Assembly (NCBI GenBank): GCA_023898765.1
Contig: CP060238.1
Coordinates: 868,001-932,000 of the forward strand
Length of the DNA stretch: 64,000 bases
Source: Rhodospirillales bacterium
GTDB lineage: Bacteria > Pseudomonadota > Alphaproteobacteria > Micavibrionales > Micavibrionaceae
Direction of reading: 5' to 3'
Shown here: positions 24,905-34,014 of the stretch, piece by piece
How the letters are laid out: each line of letters opens with the position of its first letter
Position numbering within the stretch: the stretch's first letter is position 1
Made by a program: the position numbers and the translations under genes
Notes under the pieces: model-generated
Told to the model about the DNA's origin: nothing
Database searches by the model: none
The model's input: the letters and a program-made list of their open reading frames with translations, nothing else

Positions 24905-25606
24905 CTACCGCTGAAGGGTCGGCAGGCTTCCCGGATTGCGGAAATATTTCCCGTATGTCTCGGTGTATTCTCCGCCATGGATTTCATCAAACCGGCTGGC
25001 GTAGTTTTTCGCTGTGGAGGAAGCCTTGTCGAAACACGCGGCCGTACTGGTCGGTACCAGTCCTTTTTGGGTGTAAACGCCGCCACTTTGAAAGGCGCAG
25101 GAAAGTTTATTTTGTCCTTGTTCAATCGAAGCGTTGAAATTGACGCAGCCTTGCGTGTCGCTTTCATAGCTGTTCATGGCGACTTGTCTTTCCGTGGCAT
25201 TGCGACCGTAGGAAAAAGTCAGCTTTCCTTTTTCGATAAGAGAGGTTGAGACTTCTTTTTTGTATTCTATGTCTTTGCGTTCTCTCAGGAGGTCTCCCAT
25301 TTTGGCGCGCCCGATGTTCGAGGCGTGACAACTGTCCGGTCCGTTTTCCGGCGCAACGATGAGTCCGGTGGTTTTGTCAAAAGTTAACCCTGTGACGCCG
25401 TCTGTATGGAGATTTTGCCTCTTTTGGAGTTCGGCCTTTCCATACGCAACCCCCTCGTTGACAGCCTGTCTTGTAACGCCGTCAGCGGAAGGAATCCCGC
25501 CGCCATTTGGAAGATTATCGATAATGTTTTTTGGAACACAGCCCAGAAGTCCGCCTGTTGTTAGCAAGGCGGCGCTTACACCTATAACTCGTTTTGTCAG
25601 GTTCAT
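24905..25606 (-). CDS. Hypothetical lipoprotein (233 aa)
   Basis: An exported lipoprotein by signal (MNLTKRVIGVSAALLTTGGL then lipobox LLGC, Cys23). The mature part is not recognised; it carries several Cys (DSCHASN, QGCVNF, LSCAFQ, AACFDK) that could form disulfides, and Gly/Ser/Thr-rich stretches. AGGGTG lies seven bases before the ATG at 25606. It shares a terminator with zapE and stands alone on the minus strand. It belongs to the accessory block between zapE and mdh. Confidence 0.65.
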   Translation of the reverse strand: MNLTKRVIGVSAALLTTGGLLGCVPKNIIDNLPNGGGIPSADGVTRQAVNEGVAYGKAELQKRQNLHTDGVTGLTFDKTTGLIVAPENGPDSCHASNIGRAKMGDLLRERKDIEYKKEVSTSLIEKGKLTFSYGRNATERQVAMNSYESDTQGCVNFNASIEQGQNKLSCAFQSGGVYTQKGLVPTSTAACFDKASSTAKNYASRFDEIHGGEYTETYGKYFRNPGSLPTLQR

Positions 25607-25740
25607 AATGAAACACCCTCTCTTTTGTTTTATGTCAATTTATGAGGGCTTGTAGCAGAAGGAATTGTTTTATGCAAATACTTTTTTGCCTGTTTTTAGA
25701 CGCTGAAAACAGGGATTTTAGGGTGTTTAAGGGGACGGGA

Positions 25741-26610
25741 TTACTCCTGATACATCTTGGCCGGACGCAGCAGGCTGCCGGGGTATTCTTGCTCGTATCT
25801 GGTCATAATGCGGTCGTAGGCGGCATTGTTGAGCAGGTCTTTGGCGCTGGCGTTCAGGAATTGCCACAGCTCGTGCTCATAAATATCTACCGCAATTACA
25901 TCGCCATTGGTTTGCAACTGGTCGGTGAGGGGGATGAATTTCACCTTGGCTCCGCTGTCCCGCAGTGGCTGTTCAATGATTTTTGGCCCTAGAAAGAAGT
26001 CGGTGCGTCCACCTTCCAAATCGGCAATGGAGTTACCGTAATTAGCCATGGGTGGCAGGGCATAAACGGTCACTTTGTCCAGTGCGCTTTTGGTCATGAA
26101 TTCTGTCGCATCGCCTTCCACCACGCCCACGGTAAACTCCGGCTTATTGACAGTCGCCAGGGTAATAGAAGCACCTGTGTTGAAGCGGGAGTCGTTCTCC
26201 CGCGCGATCAGTCCCACATTCAGGAACGTAAACGGCGCGGTGAAAGCCATTTTCTGCGCCCGGTGCCCGTCCGGCCACATACCCGCACAGTGAGCGTCAA
26301 TTTTGCCGCTTTTTAATTCGGCAGGGATGCTGCCCCAATCCACTTCCGCCGTCCACTCTACGCGAATACCGTTCAGCTGTGCCATGGCCTCCGTCAGCTC
26401 CACAAACAACCCGGTCATTTCAGATGTCACGGGATCTTTCAACACAAACGGCGCCCAGGCCCCGTAACCGCAGCGCAGCACTCCCGTGCGCATGACCCGT
26501 TCATAAGCGGTTTCCTTGGGGGTAGCCGTTATGCCCGCAGGCATGGTTAATTTCACCGTGGCAAAAGCAGCGATAACGGCAAGAAGGGCGGACAAAAAGA
26601 TAGTTTTCAT
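25741..26610 (-). CDS. Lone solute-binding protein (SBP family 3)
   Basis: A 289-residue periplasmic binding protein of the amino-acid ABC-transporter type. The N-terminus is hydrophobic (MKTIFLSALLAVIAAFATVKL), and the mature domain starts with YERVMRTGVLRCGYGAWAPF, the strand common to SBP_bac_3 domains, then EMTGLFVELTEAMA and SGKIDAHCAGMW. No permease or ATPase gene is next to it. It is a clear paralogue of the protein at 55831, sharing YERVMRTGVLRCG. Ligand unknown; the two Arg that normally bind the amino-acid carboxylate cannot be fixed by eye. Confidence 0.8.
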   Translation of the reverse strand: MKTIFLSALLAVIAAFATVKLTMPAGITATPKETAYERVMRTGVLRCGYGAWAPFVLKDPVTSEMTGLFVELTEAMAQLNGIRVEWTAEVDWGSIPAELKSGKIDAHCAGMWPDGHRAQKMAFTAPFTFLNVGLIARENDSRFNTGASITLATVNKPEFTVGVVEGDATEFMTKSALDKVTVYALPPMANYGNSIADLEGGRTDFFLGPKIIEQPLRDSGAKVKFIPLTDQLQTNGDVIAVDIYEHELWQFLNASAKDLLNNAAYDRIMTRYEQEYPGSLLRPAKMYQE

Positions 26611-26789
26611 AAGACTGATTCTCGCTTAAGTTACGGGTATATTCATGTTTTAACCATAGAGTAAAGCGGTTAACGGGTAAAGAAACCATCGGGGAATACG
26701 GGCTTACGACACCGGAACGACACATGGATGTTTCGCCGGAAGGATTTTAGGGTGTTAAGGCGGCCAAGTTATATTAAAGTGGCTTTGTG

Positions 26790-28055
26790 ATGCTGAATTT
26801 TTTAAGAAAAAGTTTTTTCCCTTCCCAACGTTCCAAAAAGCAATACGACAAGGAAAAAGAGATTGCGAAGACGGGCAGCGAAAAAAGCAGGCTGTCTCTG
26901 GCCAGAAACAGCCGGACGCATCAGGAAATCCTCTATTATCTTGCCGAAAAGGATCCGAGCGCCAAAGTTCGCGAGGCGGTGGCCCGGAATAAAGCTACGC
27001 CGGTTCATGCGGGGACTATTCTGGCCTCTGACGAGGACGTGGATGTGCGCATGGCGCTGGCGGGGCGGCTGGTCGGGCTTTTGCCCGAGTTGTCCCATGA
27101 CAGGCACAGCCAGCTTTATGCCTATACGGTGCAGGCTCTTGCAACGCTGGCGCTTGATGAAGTTTTGAAAGTCCGGAAGGCGCTGGCGAGCACCTTGAAA
27201 GACCATGCGCATGCCCCGCCGAAAATTGCGGGGCAACTCGCCCGCGACATTGAACGTGAAGTTGCCGAGCCGATTTTACGCTTTTGCGCGGCGCTCGAGG
27301 ATTCCGATCTGCTGGATATCATTAAAACGCATCCGGCGGGGTGGGCGGTCGAGGTGATCGCGCAGCGCGATATCGTGAGCGCGCCCGTTTCGGAAGCGGT
27401 GATTGATAGCGGGAATGTTTCGGCGGGGACGTTTCTGATTGAGAACAAGGGGGCGCAGATTACCCCGGCGCTTCTGGAACATATTGTCGAGCGGGCCCGT
27501 GAATATCCCGAATGGCATGAGTCCATTGTCACCCATCAGGTCCTGCCGCCCAAAATGGCAAAAAAGCTGGCGGGATTCGTTGATGAAAAAGTGCGGGAAA
27601 CCTTGCTGGTAAACGGCAGGTTTGACGCGGAAACGACAGAGGAAATCGCGGAAGTCGTGCGCCGCCGGATTGAGTTTGAAGGGGCCGAAAAACGCTCCGG
27701 AGGCAGCGCAATAGAGCGTGTGCGCAGGCTTGCGGAAGAGGGAGGGCTGGAGGAGGCGGCTATTTCTGATGCGCTGGCGATGCGGGATCACGAATTTGTG
27801 ATTGTGGCGCTGGCGGCGCTGGCGGGAACGGGCGCGGCGAATATCCGGAAGGTTTTCGACATGAAAACGCCCAAAGGGATTTGCGCCGTGTGCTGGAAGG
27901 CGGGGCTGTCCATGCGTATGGCGCTCCGGCTTCAACAGGAGATCGGGAAAATTCCCTCCAAGGAACTGATTTATCCCAAAGGGGGGACGGATTATCCCCT
28001 GAGTAAAGAGGACATGAACTGGCAGATTGATTTTCTGGGGCTGGATGCGGCCTGA
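26790..28055 (+). CDS. DUF2336-type helical-repeat protein
   Basis: A 421-residue cytosolic protein that resembles the alphaproteobacterial DUF2336 family, which is built of HEAT-like helical repeats; function in the family is unknown. Repeats are visible as LARNSRTHQEILYYLAEKDP, DVDVRMALAGRL and KVRKALASTLKD, and again in the second half. The ATG at 26790 is preferred over GTG at 26787. Its stop overlaps the YkuD gene start (TGATG), so the two are coupled. Confidence 0.6.
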   Translation: MLNFLRKSFFPSQRSKKQYDKEKEIAKTGSEKSRLSLARNSRTHQEILYYLAEKDPSAKVREAVARNKATPVHAGTILASDEDVDVRMALAGRLVGLLPELSHDRHSQLYAYTVQALATLALDEVLKVRKALASTLKDHAHAPPKIAGQLARDIEREVAEPILRFCAALEDSDLLDIIKTHPAGWAVEVIAQRDIVSAPVSEAVIDSGNVSAGTFLIENKGAQITPALLEHIVERAREYPEWHESIVTHQVLPPKMAKKLAGFVDEKVRETLLVNGRFDAETTEEIAEVVRRRIEFEGAEKRSGGSAIERVRRLAEEGGLEEAAISDALAMRDHEFVIVALAALAGTGAANIRKVFDMKTPKGICAVCWKAGLSMRMALRLQQEIGKIPSKELIYPKGGTDYPLSKEDMNWQIDFLGLDAA

Positions 28056-28558
28056 TGTTTTGGGCGAAAAACATATGTGCCTTATGCGCTCTTTGTTTTT
28101 GTCTTTGTCTTTCCGGCGCGGCGCTGGCGGGCGAAAAGGCGGATATGGTCATCGTAGATAAATCCGAACGTATGCTTTATCTCAAAAAAGGGGATAAAAT
28201 TTTCAAGAGCTTTCCGATTGTCCTGGGGGATAATCCGATAGGTCACAAACAGCAGGAAGGGGACCGGCGCACGCCCGAAGGGCGCTATGTTCTCGACTTT
28301 AAAAACAGGAACAGCAAGTATTATAAATCCATCCATATTTCCTATCCGAATAAAGAAGATGTCCGCAACGCCAGGAAACGCGGCGTGAAGCCGGGAAGCG
28401 GAATCGTCATACACGGTTCTCCCGGCGGCATTTCGTTTTCCAGCCGTTTTAAAAGACGGGAAGACTGGACGGATGGCTGTATCGCCGTGGGAAATTCCGA
28501 TATGAACCAGATATGGAATGCCGTGGATGTCAACACCCCGATTCTGATTTTGCCTTAA
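28055..28558 (+). CDS. L,D-transpeptidase (YkuD family), exported
   Basis: L,D-transpeptidases crosslink peptidoglycan or attach lipoproteins to it. The 167-residue protein has a Sec signal (CALCFCLCLSGAALAG cleaved near residue 25), the YkuD opening strand MVIVDKSERMLYL, and the catalytic segment VIHGSPGG...WTDGCIAVGN with the nucleophilic Cys in DGCIAV, the alphaproteobacterial short type. The start overlaps the upstream helical-repeat gene by one base. It is followed after 79 bases by mdh. Confidence 0.9.
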   Translation: MFWAKNICALCALCFCLCLSGAALAGEKADMVIVDKSERMLYLKKGDKIFKSFPIVLGDNPIGHKQQEGDRRTPEGRYVLDFKNRNSKYYKSIHISYPNKEDVRNARKRGVKPGSGIVIHGSPGGISFSSRFKRREDWTDGCIAVGNSDMNQIWNAVDVNTPILILP

Positions 28559-28637
28559 GGCCAGTTACACGTTGCGCGCCGCAGGCTGCGGGATTACAAT
28601 CTTGTCACTTGAAACGCGAACGCAGGAGATATGAGAT

Positions 28638-29588
28638 ATGGCACGGGCAAAAATCGGATTAATCGGAGCCGGCATGATCGGCGGAACCTTGGCGCATCTG
28701 GCCGGTTTGAAAGAGTTGGGGGATGTGGCGCTGGTCGATATCGCCGAAGGCATTCCGCAGGGCAAGGGGCTTGATCTGGCCGAATCCTCTCCCGTGGAAG
28801 GGTTTGACGCCGCCTTTGTCGGCAGCAACGACTACGGCGCGATTGCGGGCGCGGATGTGGTGATTGTGACGGCGGGCGTTCCCCGCAAGCCGGGCATGAG
28901 CCGCGACGATCTCATCGGCATCAATTCCGGCATTATCAAAACCGTTGGCGAAAATATTAAAAACCATGCGCCGGAGGCGTTCGTGATTGTGATTACCAAT
29001 CCGCTCGACGCGATGGTGGAGGTGATGCAGCGCGTGACCGGCTTTGCCGCGAATAAAGTCGTGGGCATGGCGGGCGTTCTGGATTCGGCGCGCTTCCGTT
29101 ATTTCCTGTCGCAGGAATTCGGCGTGTCCGTCGAAGATGTGACGGCTTTTGTGCTGGGCGGGCATGGCGATACGATGGTGCCGCTTGTCCGTTATTCCAC
29201 GGTGGCTGGCATTCCCTTGCCGGATCTGGTGGAGATGGGCTGGACCACGCAGAAAAAGCTGGATGAAATTGTCCAGCGCACGCGCGATGGCGGGGCCGAA
29301 ATCGTCGGCCTGCTCAAAACCGGATCGGCTTATTACGCGCCGGCCTCCAGTGCGATTGCAATGGCGGAGAGTTACCTGAAAGATAAAAAACGGGTCCTGC
29401 CCTGCGCGGCCAAACTTAAGGGCGAGTACGGAATCGACGGGCTCTATATCGGCGTGCCTGTCGTGATTGGCGCAGGCGGTGTTGAGAAGATTATCGAGAT
29501 CAAACTCTCCGCTGAAGAACAGGAAATGTTCGACGGCTCCGTAAACGCCGTGAAGGGCCTCGTCGAAGCGGTCGATAAAGCGGCCTGA
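28638..29588 (+). CDS. mdh: Malate dehydrogenase
   Basis: Mdh oxidises malate to oxaloacetate in the TCA cycle. The 316-residue LDH-like protein shows the NAD loop GLIGAGMIGGTLAHL, the substrate Arg pair in RKPGMSRDDL, ITNPLDAMV, and the catalytic His in LGGHGDTMVPL. GCAGGAGATATGAG precedes the ATG as a ribosome-binding site. In many alphaproteobacteria zapE lies directly upstream and sucC downstream; here four accessory genes separate zapE from mdh and sucCD is absent. Confidence 0.97.
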   Translation: MARAKIGLIGAGMIGGTLAHLAGLKELGDVALVDIAEGIPQGKGLDLAESSPVEGFDAAFVGSNDYGAIAGADVVIVTAGVPRKPGMSRDDLIGINSGIIKTVGENIKNHAPEAFVIVITNPLDAMVEVMQRVTGFAANKVVGMAGVLDSARFRYFLSQEFGVSVEDVTAFVLGGHGDTMVPLVRYSTVAGIPLPDLVEMGWTTQKKLDEIVQRTRDGGAEIVGLLKTGSAYYAPASSAIAMAESYLKDKKRVLPCAAKLKGEYGIDGLYIGVPVVIGAGGVEKIIEIKLSAEEQEMFDGSVNAVKGLVEAVDKAA

Positions 29589-29594
29589 GCGTTT

Positions 29595-30536
29595 TTAGAC
29601 GGGGGCAGGCTGCGCGACGTCCACTTTTATTGCGGCGACCCGCTCCGCAGGGGCGGGCTGCGCGGCGTCCGGGGTTTCGGCCAGACCGGTCGCCTTGTTC
29701 ATTTCTCCCGACAGCCCGGCCGTTTTTACATCATGGTCATGATCGTGGTCATGCCCTTCGTGGTCATGATCGTGATCCTCGTGGTCATGGTCGTGGCCGT
29801 CATGACGGAGGTTTTGCGCGACCCTGCCCCATGCGCCGGATCCCTTTTTGAGTCCTTGTGCGACAATTCCGGCATCCTGAATAAGAAAATCCTGCGTGCT
29901 CTGCTGGGATAAATCCTTTCCGAAGGCTTTTTGGGGGTCTACGACATATGCGTTATCGCCCTTTTGTATCCAGATTTCGTGGTGCAGGTGCGCACCCGTC
30001 CCGATGCCGGAATTTCCGGTGTTGGCAAAAACCTCGCCTTTACGGAGATAATCGCCCGTTTGAACGTTATCGCCGTCCAGATGGGCGTACAGGCTGTATA
30101 CGCCGTCCCCATGGTTGAGGATAACGATGTTACCGTATCCGTTCGACCATCCGGAATAGGCGACCTGGGAATCCGTTTCGGCTTTCAGTTCCGTTCCGAC
30201 CGGTGCTGCGATATCCATTCCCTGATGCATGCGCACGGCGCTTCTCTGCCGGAATTCATCGGAAACTCTAAAGGAGGAGGCCGGATTCGTCAGGACAACA
30301 GGATCGTCTCCCATCTTCCATCCTTCCGGCGGCTCCGAAAGGCGTTCGCGCGGCGGCAGGGTTGTGCGGGGAGTGTAGGTGTCCGCTGTGTGTCTCTGCA
30401 GGGCTTCAATACTGAATCCTTGGGAAAGAGCGTGCCCGGCGGCATTTCTCTGCAGGAGGGACGTAAGCATGAAAACGTTACTTAATCCCGCTCCGCCTCC
30501 GCCGGTCTGTGCCTCTTTTTTCTGCTGTTTTGCCAT
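29595..30536 (-). CDS. M23-family metallopeptidase without signal peptide, with His/Asp-rich tail
   Basis: The 313-residue protein has a LytM/M23 domain (about residues 90-205): HxxxD in MHQGMDIAAPVG (His104, Asp108), the GYGNIVILNHGDG strand, and HxH in GAHLHHEIW (His183, His185), so all zinc ligands are present. M23 enzymes cleave peptide crosslinks in cell walls. The N-terminus (MAKQQKKEAQTGGGG) is not a Sec signal. Residues 245-269 are a run of His/Asp/Glu likely to bind metal. ATG at 30536 has AGGAAGAG upstream. It converges on mdh and is followed upstream by two more minus-strand genes. Confidence 0.8.
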   Translation of the reverse strand: MAKQQKKEAQTGGGGAGLSNVFMLTSLLQRNAAGHALSQGFSIEALQRHTADTYTPRTTLPPRERLSEPPEGWKMGDDPVVLTNPASSFRVSDEFRQRSAVRMHQGMDIAAPVGTELKAETDSQVAYSGWSNGYGNIVILNHGDGVYSLYAHLDGDNVQTGDYLRKGEVFANTGNSGIGTGAHLHHEIWIQKGDNAYVVDPQKAFGKDLSQQSTQDFLIQDAGIVAQGLKKGSGAWGRVAQNLRHDGHDHDHEDHDHDHEGHDHDHDHDVKTAGLSGEMNKATGLAETPDAAQPAPAERVAAIKVDVAQPAPV

Positions 30537-30658
30537 CAATACTCTTCCTGTTTACCGAATGAGTAAATTATACAAAAAAGGGGGTTAAAAAAGCAAAAAT
30601 GCGGCTGTATTCCGCTCTGGATAAGGGATTGCGGGGGTGCGGAATATTGATTTTCAGG

Positions 30659-31423
30659 CTATACGGGCGTGTAGGCTGGCGGGCGCAGCACAAAAGGGGC
30701 CGGCGCAACGACTTTCGGGACAGGGGCAGGGGCGTCCAGTGTCGTCACCGGCGCTGCCGCGTATCTGTATTGCTCGCGGAGCTGTTCGCGCAGCGTCATG
30801 GGGCGGTGCACCTGAATCGTGCAGGCCTGTCCGGTGGCGGAAAGATCGAATTTTTCCTGCAGGACGTGCAGGGAAGGGATATAGGCGCCCGTTTCGGGAT
30901 GCGCTTTCAGTCCGAATTCCGTTTTCAGTACATGGATTTGAAGGTCCTCCACATACGGGCCCATCTGGGTTGATGGAATGGCGTTCCGCTTTTGCTCCCA
31001 CAGGCGGATATCCGCAAGGGCCGTTTCAATTTCGGCGGCGGCGCGTTCGCTTATTCCAATGGTTTCAACGGCAAGGCTCTGTTCTGCGAAGCACACCGCC
31101 AGATCATTCGGCGCCGGACTTTTTTTCGGGGCCGCAGAGGCTTTCGAAAAACCGGAGGACATAAGGTCGGAGAGCATTTTTCCAAATGTCCTTATATTTT
31201 CCATGCTTTTCTGAAGCGACAGGGTCGCGAAGAGAAAGCTTGCAGCACACCCTTTTTTGTTTTTCTTTTGCTTTCTGTCGGGAACGCCGTCCCCGTCTTC
31301 GTCGAGATTTTCCGGGTGAAGGTAATGATGGACGCGGGTGTAACCGGTTTGCCCGGATGCCACGAGGAGCTGTTCCTGCTGGAAGGTCAGCGGTTTGTTC
31401 GGTTGTTTTTCGGACGTGTCCAT
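30659..31423 (-). CDS. Hypothetical protein with a DxDxDG calcium-type loop
   Basis: I do not recognise this 254-residue protein. Near the N-terminus (residues 41-49) it has DEDGDGVPD, a loop like those of calcium-binding thrombospondin-3/EF-hand repeats. A hydrophobic stretch follows (AASFLFATLSL), then helical regions and a C-terminal Pro/Val/Ala-rich tail ending in PAYTPV. ATG at 31423 is chosen because AGAAGAG lies four bases upstream. It lies between the M23 gene and the coiled-coil gene on the same strand with about 110-120-base gaps, so the three may be one unit. Confidence 0.55.
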   Translation of the reverse strand: MDTSEKQPNKPLTFQQEQLLVASGQTGYTRVHHYLHPENLDEDGDGVPDRKQKKNKKGCAASFLFATLSLQKSMENIRTFGKMLSDLMSSGFSKASAAPKKSPAPNDLAVCFAEQSLAVETIGISERAAAEIETALADIRLWEQKRNAIPSTQMGPYVEDLQIHVLKTEFGLKAHPETGAYIPSLHVLQEKFDLSATGQACTIQVHRPMTLREQLREQYRYAAAPVTTLDAPAPVPKVVAPAPFVLRPPAYTPV

Positions 31424-31533
31424 ATGCTCTTCTATATGCGCTCTTCTATGTTCTGAATATGCGCGGAGTATAGCAGAGATTTCCGCAAACGCCAAATGCT
31501 TTCCATAGAACCGTACGGCGCAAAAACGGCGGG

Positions 31534-32679
31534 TTAACTATGGAGCGCCATGCCCCCCGTGCCACTGGGAATAGAGGGGCGGTAGGTTTGGTCCATATCG
31601 GGAGCAGGATCTGCCGAAGGCTGCTGTCCCTGCGTTGCGGCGGCGAAAGAATTTCCGAGTTTTTTGTCCGATTGAACGCCCTGCCCGTCTTGTGTCAGGC
31701 TTGCCGTTCGCTCTGAATTTTCGACGGCGGGGGATTGTTGCCGCGCATCTTTAATTTGCTGATAGAATTCGGGATCTTTTGTTCTCAGCTTTTCCAGCGC
31801 TCTTTCGGGAACATCTTCTACGTCCTTTGCCGTGAGCGTTCCGTTTTCTGCCTTCTCTCTAAGTTCGTGTATTTTCTCGCGAAACTGCCTTGCATGTTTC
31901 ACATCGTTTTCGCCATGCCGATGTTTCTGCCTTAGCTGCCTGTTATTTCCTTTTTTCTCTTGGAGGTTTTCGGAATTCTCTTTTGAAGCCTCTTCAGTGG
32001 CCTTTCTTTCTTTTTCGATTCTTTCAATCTCTTTCTTATCCCGTTCCATCAATTCTTTGAGTGGACCGGAATGTTGTTTTTGTCCCGAGTTTCCCAGAGC
32101 TCTTTGTAGTTCTGATTCTGTCTTCAGTGCTTCCTGGCGCTCTTCCATTTCCGAATTGAGTTGTTCCAGTTTCTCTTCATGGGTCAGTTCTTTTTGTTCA
32201 TAGACGGCTATTTTTTTGTCCGATTCTTCAATCTTGACTTCAAGCTCTTTCTGTTTGGCTTCCAGCTCCTGGATCGTTTCGTCCGTCGCTTCCAGCAGAT
32301 TGTTATACTGCTCCATGGTGATGGAGCCGCCCATGGCGACCATCATCCTGCGGTAGGTTTGCTGGTTTTCCCGCTCTTTCTTTTTTTCTTCCTCGCCCCG
32401 GGGGCCGTTGCCGTTATTTCCCTGCTGCAGATAATGGTTGCCGTATTTTCCGCCGCCGTCCTGTTCACCGGAACCGGCGCGAAGCTGGTGCTCCTGAAAA
32501 GACATTTCTCTGGGAGAACTGGAAGAAGAGGAAGGGGAGGGCTGGGAAACGTGCTGCGCATTTTCGGCAAAAAGCGCGTGCGGCGGCAGGCCGGAGTCCA
32601 TAGCCAATTCTTCCGGAACAGGCGGAACCGGTCGAAACATTTCGCTTTTTAAAGCGGCAATTTCCTGATGGAAGCTCAA
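31534..32679 (-). CDS. Hypothetical coiled-coil protein
   Basis: I do not recognise this 381-residue protein. Residues about 100-300 are a long charged coiled coil (LEAKQKELEVKIEESDKKIA, KKEIERIEKERKATEEASKE), flanked by a disordered Ser/Gly/Gln-rich N-terminus and a Gln/Pro-rich C-terminus. No signal peptide or membrane segment. The start is TTG at 32679 with AAAGG upstream; ATG at 32640 is the alternative. It is the first gene of the three-gene minus-strand group 32679-29595 and stands back-to-back with hisZ. A structural or scaffold role is a guess only. Confidence 0.6.
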   Translation of the reverse strand: MSFHQEIAALKSEMFRPVPPVPEELAMDSGLPPHALFAENAQHVSQPSPSSSSSSPREMSFQEHQLRAGSGEQDGGGKYGNHYLQQGNNGNGPRGEEEKKKERENQQTYRRMMVAMGGSITMEQYNNLLEATDETIQELEAKQKELEVKIEESDKKIAVYEQKELTHEEKLEQLNSEMEERQEALKTESELQRALGNSGQKQHSGPLKELMERDKKEIERIEKERKATEEASKENSENLQEKKGNNRQLRQKHRHGENDVKHARQFREKIHELREKAENGTLTAKDVEDVPERALEKLRTKDPEFYQQIKDARQQSPAVENSERTASLTQDGQGVQSDKKLGNSFAAATQGQQPSADPAPDMDQTYRPSIPSGTGGMALHS

Positions 32680-32917
32680 ATAAAGGCCTTTCTACGCACA
32701 CTTTTCAACATGAATAGATTCTACCATAAGCGGGTAAAAAAATTCAAAAAGGGGAGCTTCCCTTGTTCCATATGTGTTTTGGTTCAAATGGCTGCGGGCA
32801 CCATTTTTTCAAAAAACGAAGTAAAATCAACCGGTTGTCGTTTTGCTTCGTTTCGTTGTTGCCTTGCGGGAGGCTTCGGTGGACAGGGGGGCTTTTGACG
32901 GTTAAAACAGCTGGATT

Positions 32918-34009
32918 ATGAGTGACATACATCCCGCATTGCTTCCGAACGGACTGTCCGATCTTTTGCCGCCGGAGGCGGGAAAAGAGGCGGCGGCCAC
33001 CCATATGCTGATGCGGGAATTTGCCGCTTTCGGCTACCGTCAGGTGAAACCGCCGCTGGTCGAATTTGAAGACTCTCTCTTGACGGCCGGGCCGGGGCAG
33101 GCGATGGCATCGCAGACCTTTCGCCTGATGGATCCGGTCAGCCGGCGGATGATGGGGGTCCGCGCGGATACGACGGCCCAGATCGCGCGCATCGCGGCCT
33201 CCCGCCTTTCCGGGGAAAAACGTCCCTTGCGCCTGTCTTACGCGGCGGATGTGCTGCGGGTCAACGGGACGCAGCTTCGTCCGGCGCGGCAGTTTTGCCA
33301 GGTCGGGTGCGAATTTATCGGCGCTTTTTCGCCTAAGAACGATGCCGAAGTTGCGCTTCTGGCCCTAAAGTCCCTGTCTGCGGTCGGTCTTGAAGATTTG
33401 ACCATTGATTTGTCCCTTCCGGCGCTTGCCGGCCATATTTTTGACGCGGAAAAAACTGCAAAAGAAGATCGTGCGGAGATCCTTGAAATTCTTAAAAAGC
33501 GGGACCGTGAAGCGCTTGAGAAATGTCGGGACGGCGCGGTCCGGTGCTTTGCGCCGTTGCTGGAAGCGGCGGGAGAGGCGGAAAAAGCTGTTTCCTGCCT
33601 GCGCGAAATGCGTTTTTCCGGCGCAGCGGCGGAGGAGGAGGTGTCTTCCCTGATCTGCGTCTATGAAAGCCTGAAAGAGGCTGTGGCGGTTTACGGGCTG
33701 AAGGCGAACATCACGGTGGACCCGCTCGAACATCGCGGATTGACTTATGAAACCGGCGTCAGCTTCACCCTGTATGCTGCCGGTGTGCGGGGAGAGGTCG
33801 GCGGCGGCGGGCGTTACAAACTCGGCATGAAGAAAGCCGGGGGGGAAGACGATACGGCGACCGGTTTTACGCTTTACATGGATAGTATTTTACCGGCGCT
33901 GCCAAAAGCGGAAGAGGAAAAAATAAAAACGGTTTCCGCCGATGCGAATTGGAAAGAGGTAAAGACGTTGCAGGATCAGGGGTGGAAGGTTTTCAGAGAA
34001 GAAGGGTAG
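32918..34009 (+). CDS. hisZ: ATP phosphoribosyltransferase regulatory subunit HisZ
   Basis: HisZ is a catalytically inactive histidyl-tRNA-synthetase-like protein that binds and activates short HisG. The 363-residue protein shows class-II aaRS fold parts: LPNGLSDLLPPEAGKEA, RADTTAQIARIAASRL, RQFCQVGCEFIG, and YETGVSFTLYAAGVRGEVGGGGRY; it lacks the anticodon-binding domain of HisS. The matching short hisG lies at 8931-9584. purA follows five bases after, and the hisZ-purA order is common in alphaproteobacteria. Confidence 0.93.
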   Translation: MSDIHPALLPNGLSDLLPPEAGKEAAATHMLMREFAAFGYRQVKPPLVEFEDSLLTAGPGQAMASQTFRLMDPVSRRMMGVRADTTAQIARIAASRLSGEKRPLRLSYAADVLRVNGTQLRPARQFCQVGCEFIGAFSPKNDAEVALLALKSLSAVGLEDLTIDLSLPALAGHIFDAEKTAKEDRAEILEILKKRDREALEKCRDGAVRCFAPLLEAAGEAEKAVSCLREMRFSGAAAEEEVSSLICVYESLKEAVAVYGLKANITVDPLEHRGLTYETGVSFTLYAAGVRGEVGGGGRYKLGMKKAGGEDDTATGFTLYMDSILPALPKAEEEKIKTVSADANWKEVKTLQDQGWKVFREEG

Positions 34010-34014
34010 GAAAT

